Shown: piece after piece, positions 6,831 through 17,755 of the stretch
Numbering within the stretch: the stretch's first letter is position 1
Layout of the letters: each line of letters starts with the position of its first letter
Assembly (NCBI GenBank): GCA_017469565.1
Contig: JAFUGC010000047.1
Coordinates: 1-32,944, forward strand
Reading direction: 5' to 3'
DNA: 32,944 nucleotides
Source: Clostridia bacterium
Lineage (GTDB): Bacteria > Bacillota > Clostridia > TANB77 > UBA1234
Made by a program: the position numbers and the translations under genes
The notes under the pieces: generated by a model
Databases searched by the model: none
The model's input: only the letters and a program-made list of their open reading frames with translations
Told to the model about the DNA's origin: nothing

Positions 6831-8393
6831 ATGAAAAAGGGTAAAAAATTTTTGAAATTTGTGATCATTATACTTATTGTATGCTTAATTGTTGGAGTTT
6901 ATGCCATTAGTAGTGCTAAACCTACAGAGTATCGCACATTCGTTGCAATGAAGAGTGATATTGAGAAAATAGTAAGTGGCAGTGGTACGATTGCAGCAAG
7001 TAAGTCTAGAAAAGAATACGCAAAGGTTTCAGCAGAAATTAAAAAGATGTATTTTGAAGAGGGAGATTCTGTAAAAGCTGGGGATATTTTAATGGTTCTT
7101 GATTCTGACACTTATATGAGTAATATTAAATCTCAAAATATCGCTATACAACAGTCACAGCTTTCAAAAAACACAATTACCCAACAAATATCTGATTTGA
7201 AAATTGTTGCAAATGCACCAGGATATATTAGCGATTTGTTGATTAGTGAGGGCAGCTATGTTGCTAATACATCGCCAATTTGCGATATTGTAAAAAATGG
7301 TGTCTATGAGGTTACATTACAGTTTGTATATAATGAAAATAGTTTAATTACTGTTGGAAATACGGCAGTACTTACCCTTATGGGCAGTTATTCTAACATG
7401 AATGGAACCGTAACAAAAGTAAGTGATATGAGAAAGGCGATTACTGGTAATGCACAGGTGGTTGAAGTTACCATAGAAGTTCCAACCCCAGGTTTTTCAC
7501 TTGATGGAATTGAGGCAAAGGGAGAGGTATATACAGGAGTTTCTTCGCTTGTTAGTGTGAATCAATCAAAATTTACTCTTGTGAAACAAAATACAGTTCG
7601 TGCAAAGTCTATGGGAACCGTGAAGTCTCTTAATGTATCAGAAGGCTCTTATGTCAATTACGGAGATGTTATTGCGGTGCTTGAAAATACAGACTTATCA
7701 ACGAATTTGCAAAATATTAATTTATCACTTCAAAATCAGTATAATCAGCTAAGTTTATCTAAGGATCAGTTAGATAATTACCAAATCGTTGCTCAAATGG
7801 ATGGCGTTATTACCTATTGGCCTTTTGAAGAGGGAGATATGGTGCAAGCAGGCACACTTCTTGCAACTGTTTCTAACAAGGAAACGATGGAGTTTAAAAT
7901 CCCAGTTGATGAGTTAGATGTTGCTAAATTAGACTATAATCAGATTGTAAATGTGAGTATAGATGCTATTCCTGAAACGGAAATAGAACCATTAGAAGGA
8001 AAAATTAAAATGATTCCTCTAGAAGGCACTACCACTTCTGGTGTAACAGATTACTATGTCACAATAGAACTTCCTGGTAATGATGATATTAGAATATCCA
8101 TGAGTGCGAATGCTGATATTATTGTTGACAGTCAAAAAGATATTTTGGTTGTTCCGATTGATTCTGTTAAAACGGATGAGGATGGAACTTCTTATGTTGA
8201 AGTATTAGGAAAAGATGAAACTGGCAAGAAAGATATTGCGATACGAAAGGATATTACAACCGGTGTTAGTGATTCTACCTATATTGAGGTTACATCTGGT
8301 CTTTCGGAGGGGGAAGAGGTAATTGTTCCTAGCACAAGTACACTTCATATGTCAACTGGTGCCATGAGGCAAATGACAACATTTGGACAATAA
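6831..8393 (+). CDS. MacA/HlyD-type efflux adaptor (periplasmic-adaptor family)
   Basis: 520 residues from the ATG at 6831 (AAGGAG 8 nt upstream; the earlier start at 6804 is not supported). One N-terminal membrane segment (about residues 9-27, VIIILIVCLIVGVYAI) is followed by an extracytoplasmic adaptor. It carries two lipoyl-like halves: KKMYFEEGDSVKAGDILMVLD plus APGYISDLLISEGSYV, and KSLNVSEGSYVNYGDVIAVLE plus MDGVITYWPFEEGDMV. Each is separated by a short Gln/Asn-rich hairpin. Beta-barrel and membrane-proximal domains with DILVVPIDSVKTDEDGTSYVEV close the protein. It forms an operon with the ABC ATPase and permease downstream, as in MacAB-like three-gene sets of Firmicutes. Substrate unknown. 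Confidence 0.88.
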   Translation: MKKGKKFLKFVIIILIVCLIVGVYAISSAKPTEYRTFVAMKSDIEKIVSGSGTIAASKSRKEYAKVSAEIKKMYFEEGDSVKAGDILMVLDSDTYMSNIKSQNIAIQQSQLSKNTITQQISDLKIVANAPGYISDLLISEGSYVANTSPICDIVKNGVYEVTLQFVYNENSLITVGNTAVLTLMGSYSNMNGTVTKVSDMRKAITGNAQVVEVTIEVPTPGFSLDGIEAKGEVYTGVSSLVSVNQSKFTLVKQNTVRAKSMGTVKSLNVSEGSYVNYGDVIAVLENTDLSTNLQNINLSLQNQYNQLSLSKDQLDNYQIVAQMDGVITYWPFEEGDMVQAGTLLATVSNKETMEFKIPVDELDVAKLDYNQIVNVSIDAIPETEIEPLEGKIKMIPLEGTTTSGVTDYYVTIELPGNDDIRISMSANADIIVDSQKDILVVPIDSVKTDEDGTSYVEVLGKDETGKKDIAIRKDITTGVSDSTYIEVTSGLSEGEEVIVPSTSTLHMSTGAMRQMTTFGQ

Positions 8394-8423
8394 GAGGACT
8401 AAAGAATAGCTAGGAGGATTTTA

Positions 8424-9096
8424 ATGATAAAACTAGAACATATTTATAAAATATATGAACTTGGTGAAAATAAAGTATACGCATTAAATGATGTTTCATT
8501 ACATGTAAAAGAGCATGAATTTCTAACTATCATTCGGACCATCTGGCTCTGGTAAGTCTACTTTGATGAACACGTTAGGCTGTTTAGATGTACCAACGAG
8601 TGGAAAATATATCTTGGATGGAGAAGATGTTAGTAAAAAGAATGATGATGAATTAGCTTATATCAGAAATAATAAAATTGGTTTTGTCTTTCAGGGGTTT
8701 AATTTGCTACATAAACTGACTGCAATTGAAAATGTAGAATTGCCACTGGTATATCTGGGAGTTTCCGCAAGGGAAAGACGTGAAAGAGCACATAAAGCAC
8801 TAGAAAGTGTTGGACTGGCGGAGAGAGAAAACCATACACCTAATGAACTTTCTGGTGGTCAGCAGCAGAGGGTTGCAATTGCGAGAGCATTAGTAACAAA
8901 TCCGCCGATTCTACTTGCCGATGAACCAACTGGAAACCTCGATTCTAAGGCTGGAAAAGAAGTAATGGACATATTTCAAGAATTACATCAAAAAGGAAAT
9001 ACCATTATTTTAATCACTCATGATGCAGATGTTGCAAAACAAGGTAGTAGAACTGTAAGAATTCAAGATGGAAAAATATTTGAGGAAGGAAGTTAA
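8424..9096 (+). CDS. MacB-type ABC transporter ATPase, requiring a +1 frameshift
   Basis: Starts at the ATG at 8424 behind TAGGAGG. The first frame gives [20 protein letters not shown] through to EFLTII (37 codons), then CGG at 8535 and TAA at 8553. Skipping C8535 yields GPSGSGKST, the Walker A motif, whose first glycine is made by the shift. A complete ATPase follows: Q-loop ([10 protein letters not shown]), signature [15 protein letters not shown], Walker [13 protein letters not shown], and the H-loop [11 protein letters not shown]. The restored protein is 223 residues, normal for the LolD/MacB-ATPase class. The gene ends 2 nt before the permease, with the adaptor upstream. A start inside the second frame (TTG 8563) would lose the Walker A and be inactive, so either frameshifting makes the active ATPase or the gene is freshly broken. 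Confidence 0.9.
8532..8538 (+). other. +1 frameshift site ATT-CGG-A in the ABC ATPase
   Basis: Zero frame reads ATT CGG ACC ATC TGG CTC TGG TAA. Omitting C8535 gives ATT GGA CCA TCT GGC TCT GGT AAG, the exact Walker A of this family. The site is the same NTT-CGG-N context as in sigK and yicC. Confidence 0.85.
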
Positions 9097-9098
9097 AA

Positions 9099-10274
9099 AT
9101 GAGTATATGGCAAGCTTTTAAGATGGCTGTGAAGAGTGTGTGGAGTAATAAAACACGTTCAGCCCTTACCATGCTTGGTGTAATTATAGGCGTGTCTGCT
9201 GTTATTGCAGCAGTTGGGTTTGCACAGAGCTGTATGAAGGCTGTTTCAGGTCTTATTGAGGGTCTTGGTTCAAACGTTGTTACTGCTGTTATTACAGATT
9301 ATTCTTCTAGGAATTCAATCAAAGTTTCTGATTTAGATAAATTTGCTGAAAGTTCACCATACATAGAATCTATCAGTCCTTTTGTGATGAAAAATGATAT
9401 GGTCAGAGGTAATGGTGAAAATAAGTATACCTCTATACTTGGTGCAAATGAAAAATATCTTGCAATGGATAATATTGAGATAGAATTTGGTAGGAATATA
9501 AGTAGCACAGATATTCAAAATTCAAGTAAAGTTGCTGTTCTTTGCAGTGCTGTTACAAAGAAACTTTTTCCTGATGGAGATGCCATTGGCAAGACCATTA
9601 AAATAAATGGAGTTTCTTTTGAAGTAATTGGTACTACAAAATCAACCATGAATGATGCAGATGGTACAGATGATGACCAGGTAATTATTCCCGTAAATGT
9701 GGCACAAAGAACATTAAAGATTAGCAGTGTTACCATGTTTATGGCAAGTGCTGCTTCTTCAGAAACGATAGATTTAGCTACACAAGCAATTGAAAAATAT
9801 TTATATAGTATTTTTAAAGATGATGATAGTTTCATGATTATCACACAAGAAAGTATGCTTTCTATGCTTGATCAAATTACGAATATTATGATGCTTATTA
9901 TTGGTGGAGTAGCTACCATTTCTTTAGTGGTAGGTGGAATTGGAATTATGAATATTATGTTTGTGTCAGTATCGGAAAGAACAAGAGAGATAGGCATTAG
10001 AAAAGCAATTGGTGCGAAAAAGAGTGATATTATGAAACAGTTTTTAATTGAGGCACTATTGCTTACTGTTGTTGGTGGTATTATCGGAATCGTACTTGGA
10101 GTTCTTATCATCAAGTATGTGGTTGGTGCCATAGATGCATTAACGCCAGTATACTCTAAAGAATGGATTATTGCAGCATTTACCATATCTGCTGCTATAG
10201 GAATTGGCTTTGGCGTATTCCCAGCCAATAAAGCTGCATCACTAAATCCAATTGATGCATTAAGAAATGAGTAA
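9099..10274 (+). CDS. MacB-like ABC transporter permease (FtsX family)
   Basis: 391 residues. The N-terminal segment (AVKSVWSNKTRSALTMLGVIIGVSAVIAAVGFAQ) is the usual first membrane helix of MacB-type permeases. An extracytoplasmic MacB_PCD domain (about residues 40-245) contains ILGANEKYL and IGKTIKINGVSFEVIGTTKS. A C-terminal FtsX domain with three helices carries GGIGIMNIMFVSVSERTREIGIRKAIGAKKSDI, a hallmark of the family, and the end NPIDALRNE. It is translationally coupled to the ATPase (2-nt gap). Together with the adaptor it should form a tripartite mechanotransmission-type exporter adapted to a Gram-positive envelope. Confidence 0.93.
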   Translation: MSIWQAFKMAVKSVWSNKTRSALTMLGVIIGVSAVIAAVGFAQSCMKAVSGLIEGLGSNVVTAVITDYSSRNSIKVSDLDKFAESSPYIESISPFVMKNDMVRGNGENKYTSILGANEKYLAMDNIEIEFGRNISSTDIQNSSKVAVLCSAVTKKLFPDGDAIGKTIKINGVSFEVIGTTKSTMNDADGTDDDQVIIPVNVAQRTLKISSVTMFMASAASSETIDLATQAIEKYLYSIFKDDDSFMIITQESMLSMLDQITNIMMLIIGGVATISLVVGGIGIMNIMFVSVSERTREIGIRKAIGAKKSDIMKQFLIEALLLTVVGGIIGIVLGVLIIKYVVGAIDALTPVYSKEWIIAAFTISAAIGIGFGVFPANKAASLNPIDALRNE

Positions 10275-10276
10275 GA

Positions 10277-10305
10277 TTGACGAAAATCAATTATTGTATT
10301 ATAAT
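10277..10305 (+). promoter_or_regulatory. Sigma-A promoter of the small-protein/cysS operon
   Basis: TTGACG (10277-10282), 17 nt, TATAAT (10300-10305). It begins right after the permease stop codon and ends 25 nt before the ATG at 10331. Confidence 0.8.
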
Positions 10306-10330
10306 AGGCGCTAGAAGGTGAGTAGACATT

Positions 10331-10561
10331 ATGAGAGAACTGATTTTTAAAATGGAAAGACCAGATTTAGTAAAAGAAGGAGATATTGTTGAGGTAACAG
10401 AGGGATCACTCCCTTCTAGCTGGTATTATATGATAGAGCCGGCAGTTGCTATGTCAGCAAATATTCCTTTGTTTGAAAGATTAAAATCAAAGACAGGTAA
10501 GATAGTTCATATTAGAACGAGTGATGTTGGGTGGTACTTAACAGTGCAGTTTGATGAATAA
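10331..10561 (+). CDS. Small conserved protein of unknown function upstream of cysS
   Basis: 76 residues with SD GAAGGTGA upstream and its own promoter. The sequence (LVKEGDIVEVTEG, SSWYYMIEPAVAMSANIP, GKIVHIRTSDVGWYLTVQFDE) looks like a small SH3/KOW-like beta barrel. No catalytic motif and no membrane segment. It sits 56 nt before cysS and is probably cotranscribed. I do not recognise the family. Confidence 0.65.
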   Translation: MRELIFKMERPDLVKEGDIVEVTEGSLPSSWYYMIEPAVAMSANIPLFERLKSKTGKIVHIRTSDVGWYLTVQFDE

Positions 10562-10617
10562 AGCGTACAAAAATGGTTGTTTCTATTTGTGCGGTTTCAG
10601 TAGGAAGGAGATTTATT

Positions 10618-12018
10618 ATGAAAATCTACAATACACTTACAAGAACAGTGGAAGAATTTAAACCGAATACAGAAGGAAAAGTAAAAATATATACATGTGG
10701 TCCTACTGTGTATCATTTTGCACATATTGGAAATTTACGTTCCTATCTTCATGAAGATATTCTTGAAAAGTATCTTAGATATGCAGGGTATGATGTTCAA
10801 AGAGCCATGAATATCACAGACGTTGGTCATCTTTCTTCAGATGGAGATACTGGGGATGACAAAATGGTATCCAGTGCAAAACGTGAACATAAATCTGTCC
10901 TAGATATTGCAAAGATATATACAGATGCTTTCTTTGCAGATTTTGAAAAATTGAATATTAGAAAACCGGATATCGTTGTTCCAGCTACGTCACAAATTAA
11001 TGAATATATTACAGTCATTACGAAATTGCTTGCTGATGGTTATGCTTATGCAAGTGGTGGAAATATTTATTTTGACACTAGCAAATTAAAAGATTATTAC
11101 GTTCTTACGAATCATAAAAAAGAGGATTTAATTATTGGTGCCCGTGAAGATGTGGATGAGGATGAGAATAAGAGAAATAAAGAGGATTTTGTACTATGGT
11201 TTACAAAGTCTAAATTTGAAGACCAAGAGTTAAAGTGGGAGTCGCCATGGGGATATGGTTATCCAGGATGGCATATAGAATGTTCTTGCATTTCCATGAA
11301 ATATCTTGGGGAATATCTAGATATTCATTGTGGAGGTGTAGATAATATCTTTCCGCATCATACTAATGAAATTGCACAAAGTGAGGCTTATCTTGGTCAT
11401 AAGTGGTGCAACTATTGGTTCCATATAGAACATCTAAATCTTGGAAATGCAAAGATGAGTAAGAGTAAAGGAGAAATCTATACGGTTGACTCACTAATAG
11501 AAAAAGGATATCATCCACTATCATACCGTTATTTTGTACTTTCAAGTCATTATAGAAGAACATTAGAATTTACCCTTGAAAATTTATCTGGCGCAGAAAA
11601 TGCTTATTTAAAACTTAAATCAAGAATTTCAAGATTAAATAAAGCAAATGACACGTTAGAGGAAGAGATGTTTGCCAAATACAAGAAACAGTTCATGGAT
11701 GCCATGGAGGATGATTTTAACACTTCTCTTGCTTTAACAACTGTGTATGACATCATGAAGGCGGAAACAAATGACTATACCAAACTAAAATTGATTGAGG
11801 ATTTAGATCAAGTATTGTCACTAGATTTGTTAAAAGAAGAGGAAGAAGCTACTCCAGTAATAGAAAACGAGGCGGAAATTTTAGCACTTATTGCAGAGCG
11901 TAATGAAGCAAAGAAAAATAAAGACTATGCCCGCGCAGATGAGATTAGAAATTCTCTTGCCGAGCAAGGAATAAGACTAATAGATACGAAAGAGGGAACC
12001 AAATTCGAAGTTATTTAA
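10618..12018 (+). CDS. cysS: Cysteinyl-tRNA synthetase
   Basis: 466 residues, from the ATG at 10618 with GGAAGGAG upstream (the in-frame ATG at 10573 has no SD and adds non-conserved residues). The zinc/ATP site is YTCGPTVYHFAHIGNLRSY (HIGH variant HIGN). Further zinc ligands lie in WHIECSCIS and PHHTNEIAQSE, and the KMSKS loop is AKMSKSKGEI. The C-terminal DALR-type helical domain ends with KNKDYARADEIRNSLAEQGI, typical of CysRS. It charges tRNA-Cys. Length is normal. There is no in-frame CGG. Confidence 0.97.
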   Translation: MKIYNTLTRTVEEFKPNTEGKVKIYTCGPTVYHFAHIGNLRSYLHEDILEKYLRYAGYDVQRAMNITDVGHLSSDGDTGDDKMVSSAKREHKSVLDIAKIYTDAFFADFEKLNIRKPDIVVPATSQINEYITVITKLLADGYAYASGGNIYFDTSKLKDYYVLTNHKKEDLIIGAREDVDEDENKRNKEDFVLWFTKSKFEDQELKWESPWGYGYPGWHIECSCISMKYLGEYLDIHCGGVDNIFPHHTNEIAQSEAYLGHKWCNYWFHIEHLNLGNAKMSKSKGEIYTVDSLIEKGYHPLSYRYFVLSSHYRRTLEFTLENLSGAENAYLKLKSRISRLNKANDTLEEEMFAKYKKQFMDAMEDDFNTSLALTTVYDIMKAETNDYTKLKLIEDLDQVLSLDLLKEEEEATPVIENEAEILALIAERNEAKKNKDYARADEIRNSLAEQGIRLIDTKEGTKFEVI

Positions 12019-12060
12019 AAAAGAATGTGGTCTCAGTGGAGATAATTTAAAGTAGGAAGA

Positions 12061-12090
12061 GATCGTAAGATAAAACTTACGGTCTTTTTA
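12061..12090 (+). terminator. Intrinsic terminator after cysS
   Basis: GATCGTAAG pairs with CTTACGGTC (one G-U pair) around a short AT loop and is followed by TTTTT. Confidence 0.85.
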
Positions 12091-12103
12091 CATAGGATTC
12101 CTA

Positions 12104-12132
12104 TTGTTAATTTCTAAAAATTATGATATACT
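12104..12132 (+). promoter_or_regulatory. Promoter of the HD-domain gene
   Basis: TTGTTA (12104-12109), 17 nt, TATACT (12127-12132), 49 nt before the ATG at 12181. Confidence 0.6.
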
Positions 12133-12180
12133 CACATCATGTAATATGTAGTGAATGGTAAACAATGGAGGAGAAAATTC

Positions 12181-13233
12181 ATGAGTTATCTGGAAAACAG
12201 AAGTGAAGAAGTAAAAGCACTTCATAATATATATATATCTAATAAGGAAATTCCGGAATATTTAAAAGAACTAATTGATGTGCCTGAAATTATGAGGCTT
12301 TCTGGCGTTGACCAGAATTCTGGAATTCATTTAACTGGCTTTGATACCATCGAATATCAATATTCTGTGCTTGATCATTCATTGGGTATCGCTTTAATTC
12401 TTGAAAATTTTACTACCAATAAAAATCAGGTGATTGCCGCTTTTTTACATGATATAGCAGTCCCAGCATTTGCAGATAGTGCTTATCATATTGATGAAAA
12501 AAATTTTAATGCAGACGATACTGCTCTTAGTGTATATGATGCTATTGTTGGTTCAGATAAACTTTTTAATTACTTTATCAAGAATGATATTTCAATCGAT
12601 GAAATTTGTGATTATACAGTTTATCCACTTGCCTATAATGTATCACCTCATCTTTGTGCATATAGATTAGAAAATCTGTTACACCACTTGTTTCTTAATC
12701 ATATGTGCAGCGAGAGTGAGATTGAGGAATTGTATCAAAATTTAGTGGTTGCTCCAAATGAGGAAAATATTCCGGAGTTTTGTTTTATGGATGAAAGAAA
12801 AGCGGAAAAATTTTGCATTTTGAGTTTGGATTCTTTTCATGATTTTCGTTCTTATGAATCTAAAGCAGCTATTCAATTTATTTCAGAAACTCTAGCTGCC
12901 ATGGTCAGAAGAGAAGTCATTAGTAGAAAAGATTTATATCAATTTAGTGATAGGGTTATTATGGAGATGGGAGTCTCTTGTAGTGACAAAAGAATCAGTG
13001 ATAGATGGAAATATTTGCCGTCCTTAAATAAGGTATATACGAAATTTAATGAGGTGGAAGGGAAACATTGCTATAAGTTTGATTCAGATTTAGAATATGT
13101 TAATCCACTGATGAGGCTTGAAAGTGGAGAATATATTAGGGCATCCAATAGGTTTCCAATATGTATAGAGAAGATTAATACTTATTTGAATTCTGATACA
13201 GATTTGTATTTTTATATGGATTATGAAGATTAA
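12181..13233 (+). CDS. HD-domain phosphohydrolase-like protein
   Basis: 350 residues from the ATG at 12181 (GGAGGAG 8 nt upstream). The HD superfamily metal site is visible as LDHSLGIALIL (His) and AAFLHDIAVPAFADS (His-Asp), preceded by a short N-terminal helical segment with VPEIMRLSGVDQNSG. The C-terminal half lacks motifs I recognise (RDRWKYLP-like segment SDRWKYLPSLNKVYTK). Relatives include dGTPase-like and YfbR/5'-nucleotidase-like HD enzymes; the substrate cannot be assigned. Monocistronic, bounded by its own promoter and a bidirectional terminator. Confidence 0.75.
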   Translation: MSYLENRSEEVKALHNIYISNKEIPEYLKELIDVPEIMRLSGVDQNSGIHLTGFDTIEYQYSVLDHSLGIALILENFTTNKNQVIAAFLHDIAVPAFADSAYHIDEKNFNADDTALSVYDAIVGSDKLFNYFIKNDISIDEICDYTVYPLAYNVSPHLCAYRLENLLHHLFLNHMCSESEIEELYQNLVVAPNEENIPEFCFMDERKAEKFCILSLDSFHDFRSYESKAAIQFISETLAAMVRREVISRKDLYQFSDRVIMEMGVSCSDKRISDRWKYLPSLNKVYTKFNEVEGKHCYKFDSDLEYVNPLMRLESGEYIRASNRFPICIEKINTYLNSDTDLYFYMDYED

Positions 13234-13236
13234 AGA

Positions 13237-13277
13237 AAAAGAAACCGGCTGAAGAATAACTCTTCAACCGGTTCTTT
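13237..13277. terminator. Bidirectional terminator between convergent genes
   Basis: AAAGAAACCGGCTGAAGA and TCTTCAACCGGTTCTTT form a long stem (one bulge, one G-U) around ATAAC. The A-rich and T-rich ends allow termination from both sides. Confidence 0.85.
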
Positions 13278-13278
13278 A

Positions 13279-13845
13279 TTATGCTACGGCTACGGAAAAA
13301 ACTGCTGACCGCATCAATGGCGAGAATTCTTTTCCAAAGACCTTCTTGGTCAGGAAGAATTTGCCACTCTCCGTTCGCTGAATGTTAATACGGAGAGAAT
13401 CGGATTCAACCAGATTCTTGAGCTGTCCAGGCTCCATGGACATAAGCATAGGATAAAAGCTCTCCGCACTCATGCCATTTTCCTCCAACAGAGCAAAAAT
13501 GTCATTTGCCACTTCTTTTCCCTGCTGGTTAAAAATAACCCTGCTACTTGCAGGACCACTCCCTTCTTTTATTTTAAAGTAATCGGTTGTGCATTTGTGC
13601 TCAACCATGGATTCAGGATTCTTAAAGGTGATTTTGAATCTGAATCCTTTTTTGCTGTCATTTTCCACAACGAGACCCACCTCGTCATTGTTAATGACTT
13701 GAATCATTCCGTTGCACAGATGCTCCGGAAAGAGCGTGGGACCAACCTGATTCAGCTCATTAAAGGCAATCTGAATCATAGTTTCCTCCGTGGTGTCAAA
13801 CTTGATCGACTGGGATAACCGAGAAGCAGAAATACTTTCAAACAT
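13279..13845 (-). CDS. Unidentified protein, compositionally foreign
   Basis: 188 residues, no signal peptide, no membrane segment. I do not recognise the family. Its N-terminus is MFESISASRLSQSIKF, and it has a DIFALLEENGMSAESF helix and a C-terminal FGKEFSPLMRSAVFSVAVA. SD GGAGAG lies upstream, and a promoter on the minus strand reads TTGCTT-17 nt-TATAGT (13919-13891). The gene is visibly richer in G+C than its neighbours and uses CTC, CTG, ACC and TCC codons that they avoid. It is the only gene in the window that uses CGG as an ordinary codon (Arg9 at 13819-13821 and Arg179 at 13309-13311). Recent horizontal transfer is the simplest reading. Shifting +1 at Arg9 would end translation within about 16 codons. 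Confidence 0.7.
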   Translation of the reverse strand: MFESISASRLSQSIKFDTTEETMIQIAFNELNQVGPTLFPEHLCNGMIQVINNDEVGLVVENDSKKGFRFKITFKNPESMVEHKCTTDYFKIKEGSGPASSRVIFNQQGKEVANDIFALLEENGMSAESFYPMLMSMEPGQLKNLVESDSLRINIQRTESGKFFLTKKVFGKEFSPLMRSAVFSVAVA

Positions 13846-13890
13846 CTAATGCTTCTCTCCTTTCATAAATTTTTTAGGTGACCATTTATT

Positions 13891-13919
13891 ACTATAACAT
13901 AAAATGTTAAAAAAAGCAA
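13891..13919 (-). promoter_or_regulatory. Promoter of the foreign-looking gene
   Basis: On the minus strand TTGCTT (13919-13914), 17 nt, TATAGT (13896-13891), 46 nt before its ATG. Confidence 0.55.
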
Positions 13920-13997
13920 TACTTTACATAATTTTTGCTTGACACTTTTTCCTCCGTCCCTTAAGTGTTTTCTTCCATGAAAAATTCACAAAAATTT

Positions 13998-14024
13998 TTA
14001 GCAATCTCTATTGACAAGTGCTAA
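13998..14024 (+). promoter_or_regulatory. CIRCE operator 1 (HrcA binding)
   Basis: TTAGCAATC-N9-AAGTGCTAA, compared with the consensus TTAGCACTC-N9-GAGTGCTAA. It covers the -35 box of the hrcA promoter, so HrcA binding would block RNA polymerase. Confidence 0.85.
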
Positions 14025-14039
14025 GGGTAGTGATATTTT
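14011..14039 (+). promoter_or_regulatory. Heat-shock operon promoter
   Basis: TTGACA (14011-14016), 17 nt, TATTTT (14034-14039), with TGA before the -10 as an extended element. It is flanked and overlapped by the two CIRCE operators. Confidence 0.75.
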
Positions 14040-14049
14040 ATTATTGTTC

Positions 14050-14076
14050 TTAGCACTCGAAAGTTTTAAGTGCTAA
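14050..14076 (+). promoter_or_regulatory. CIRCE operator 2 (HrcA binding)
   Basis: TTAGCACTC-N9-AAGTGCTAA, eight of nine bases of the right half-site and all nine of the left matching the consensus. It lies just downstream of the -10, in the 5' leader of hrcA. Confidence 0.93.
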
Positions 14077-15133
14077 AACAGAATCGGTGAGGGGGCATGA
14101 AGAATGCTATTAGATGAGCGTAAAAAGCGAATCTTAGAGGCAGTGATTGAAGAATATAATGCAACCGCTGAGCCAGTTGGGTCTACTAAAATTGCAACGG
14201 ATTATGATTTGGGGTTTAGCCCTGCTACCATTAGAAATGAGATGGCAAATTTAGAGGAACTTGGCTATTTGGAACAGCCTCATGTATCAGCAGGAAGGAT
14301 TCCTTCTAGCAGTGGTTACAGGCTTTATATAGATACTATTATGAAAGAAAAGACACTTACTGCAAAAGAAAAGCAAGTAATTGATGAAATCTTAAAAAAT
14401 GATATTATCAAGTTTGAAACATTAATTAAGGAGGCATCAAACATCATCTCCAGACTGACAAATTACACTTCTATTGCCATTGGTCCTCAAATGGACAATT
14501 GTACTGTGGAGGAAATAAAACTGGTAAAGCTTGGGCAAGATAGACTGATGATTGTTATTCTTGCCGATAATGGAATTATTAAAGAGAGTATTATTAAATA
14601 TGACGGTACACTTCCAGAAGAGAATATTGAAATTTTCAATAATTATTTAAATCATAAATTAAAAGGTATGAATTTCAATCAAATCTACGAAAATATCAAT
14701 TCTTATGTGGAAGATGAGCTTTATAATATTAGTACTAATATTATTCCTCTTGTTGTAGAGTTGAATAATTTATTGATTGATAAAAATGTGGAAGTTTACA
14801 TGGATGGTACAAAGAATTTATTAGAACTTCCGGAATTAAAACAAGAAAATACATTGAAAAATTTCTTAAATATTATTGAAACGCAGGATGCCTTGAAAGA
14901 GCTTCTAAGAAGTGGATATGACGGAAATATTAATGTTTATATTGGGCAAGAAAATGTGTTTGATGACTTTAAAGATTTTACGATTATTACCTATAAGCAA
15001 AAAATAAATGATAAAGAAATTGGGACAATCGGCCTAATAGGACCAAAACGTATGGATTACAAGAAAGTAATTCCCGTAATCAAATATGTAGGTGAGGCAT
15101 TGCAAGAGAAAATTAAAGGAGGAGGAAATTTTG

Positions 15134-17568
<2,435 letters not shown>

Positions 17569-17755
17569 AGGGTCTAGAAAGATAGAATACTAGATGAATA
17601 GTTGATTGGAAAATGAGATGATGAGAGAAATAGAGGTTGGAGTATTAGCACTCTGACCTTTACTTCTTAAATTGACATGAAATGTTTTCTAATTGACTAG
17701 TTATCTAGTAATCTGACTATCTAGCCTCTAATCTTGAAAGGATAGGAGAGCTAAA
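17569..17755 (+). promoter_or_regulatory. dnaK-dnaJ spacer with a hairpin and a CIRCE-like half-site
   Basis: The 187-nt gap has a hairpin, AGGTTGGAGT/ACTCTGACCT (about 17634-17658, two non-Watson-Crick pairs), whose loop region contains a perfect left CIRCE half (TTAGCACTC, 17645-17653) without the matching right half. No T-run follows it. TTGACA and TTGACT occur at about 17672 and 17692, but no good -10 is spaced from them. It may be an attenuator or processing site that lowers dnaJ relative to dnaK. Confidence 0.35.
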
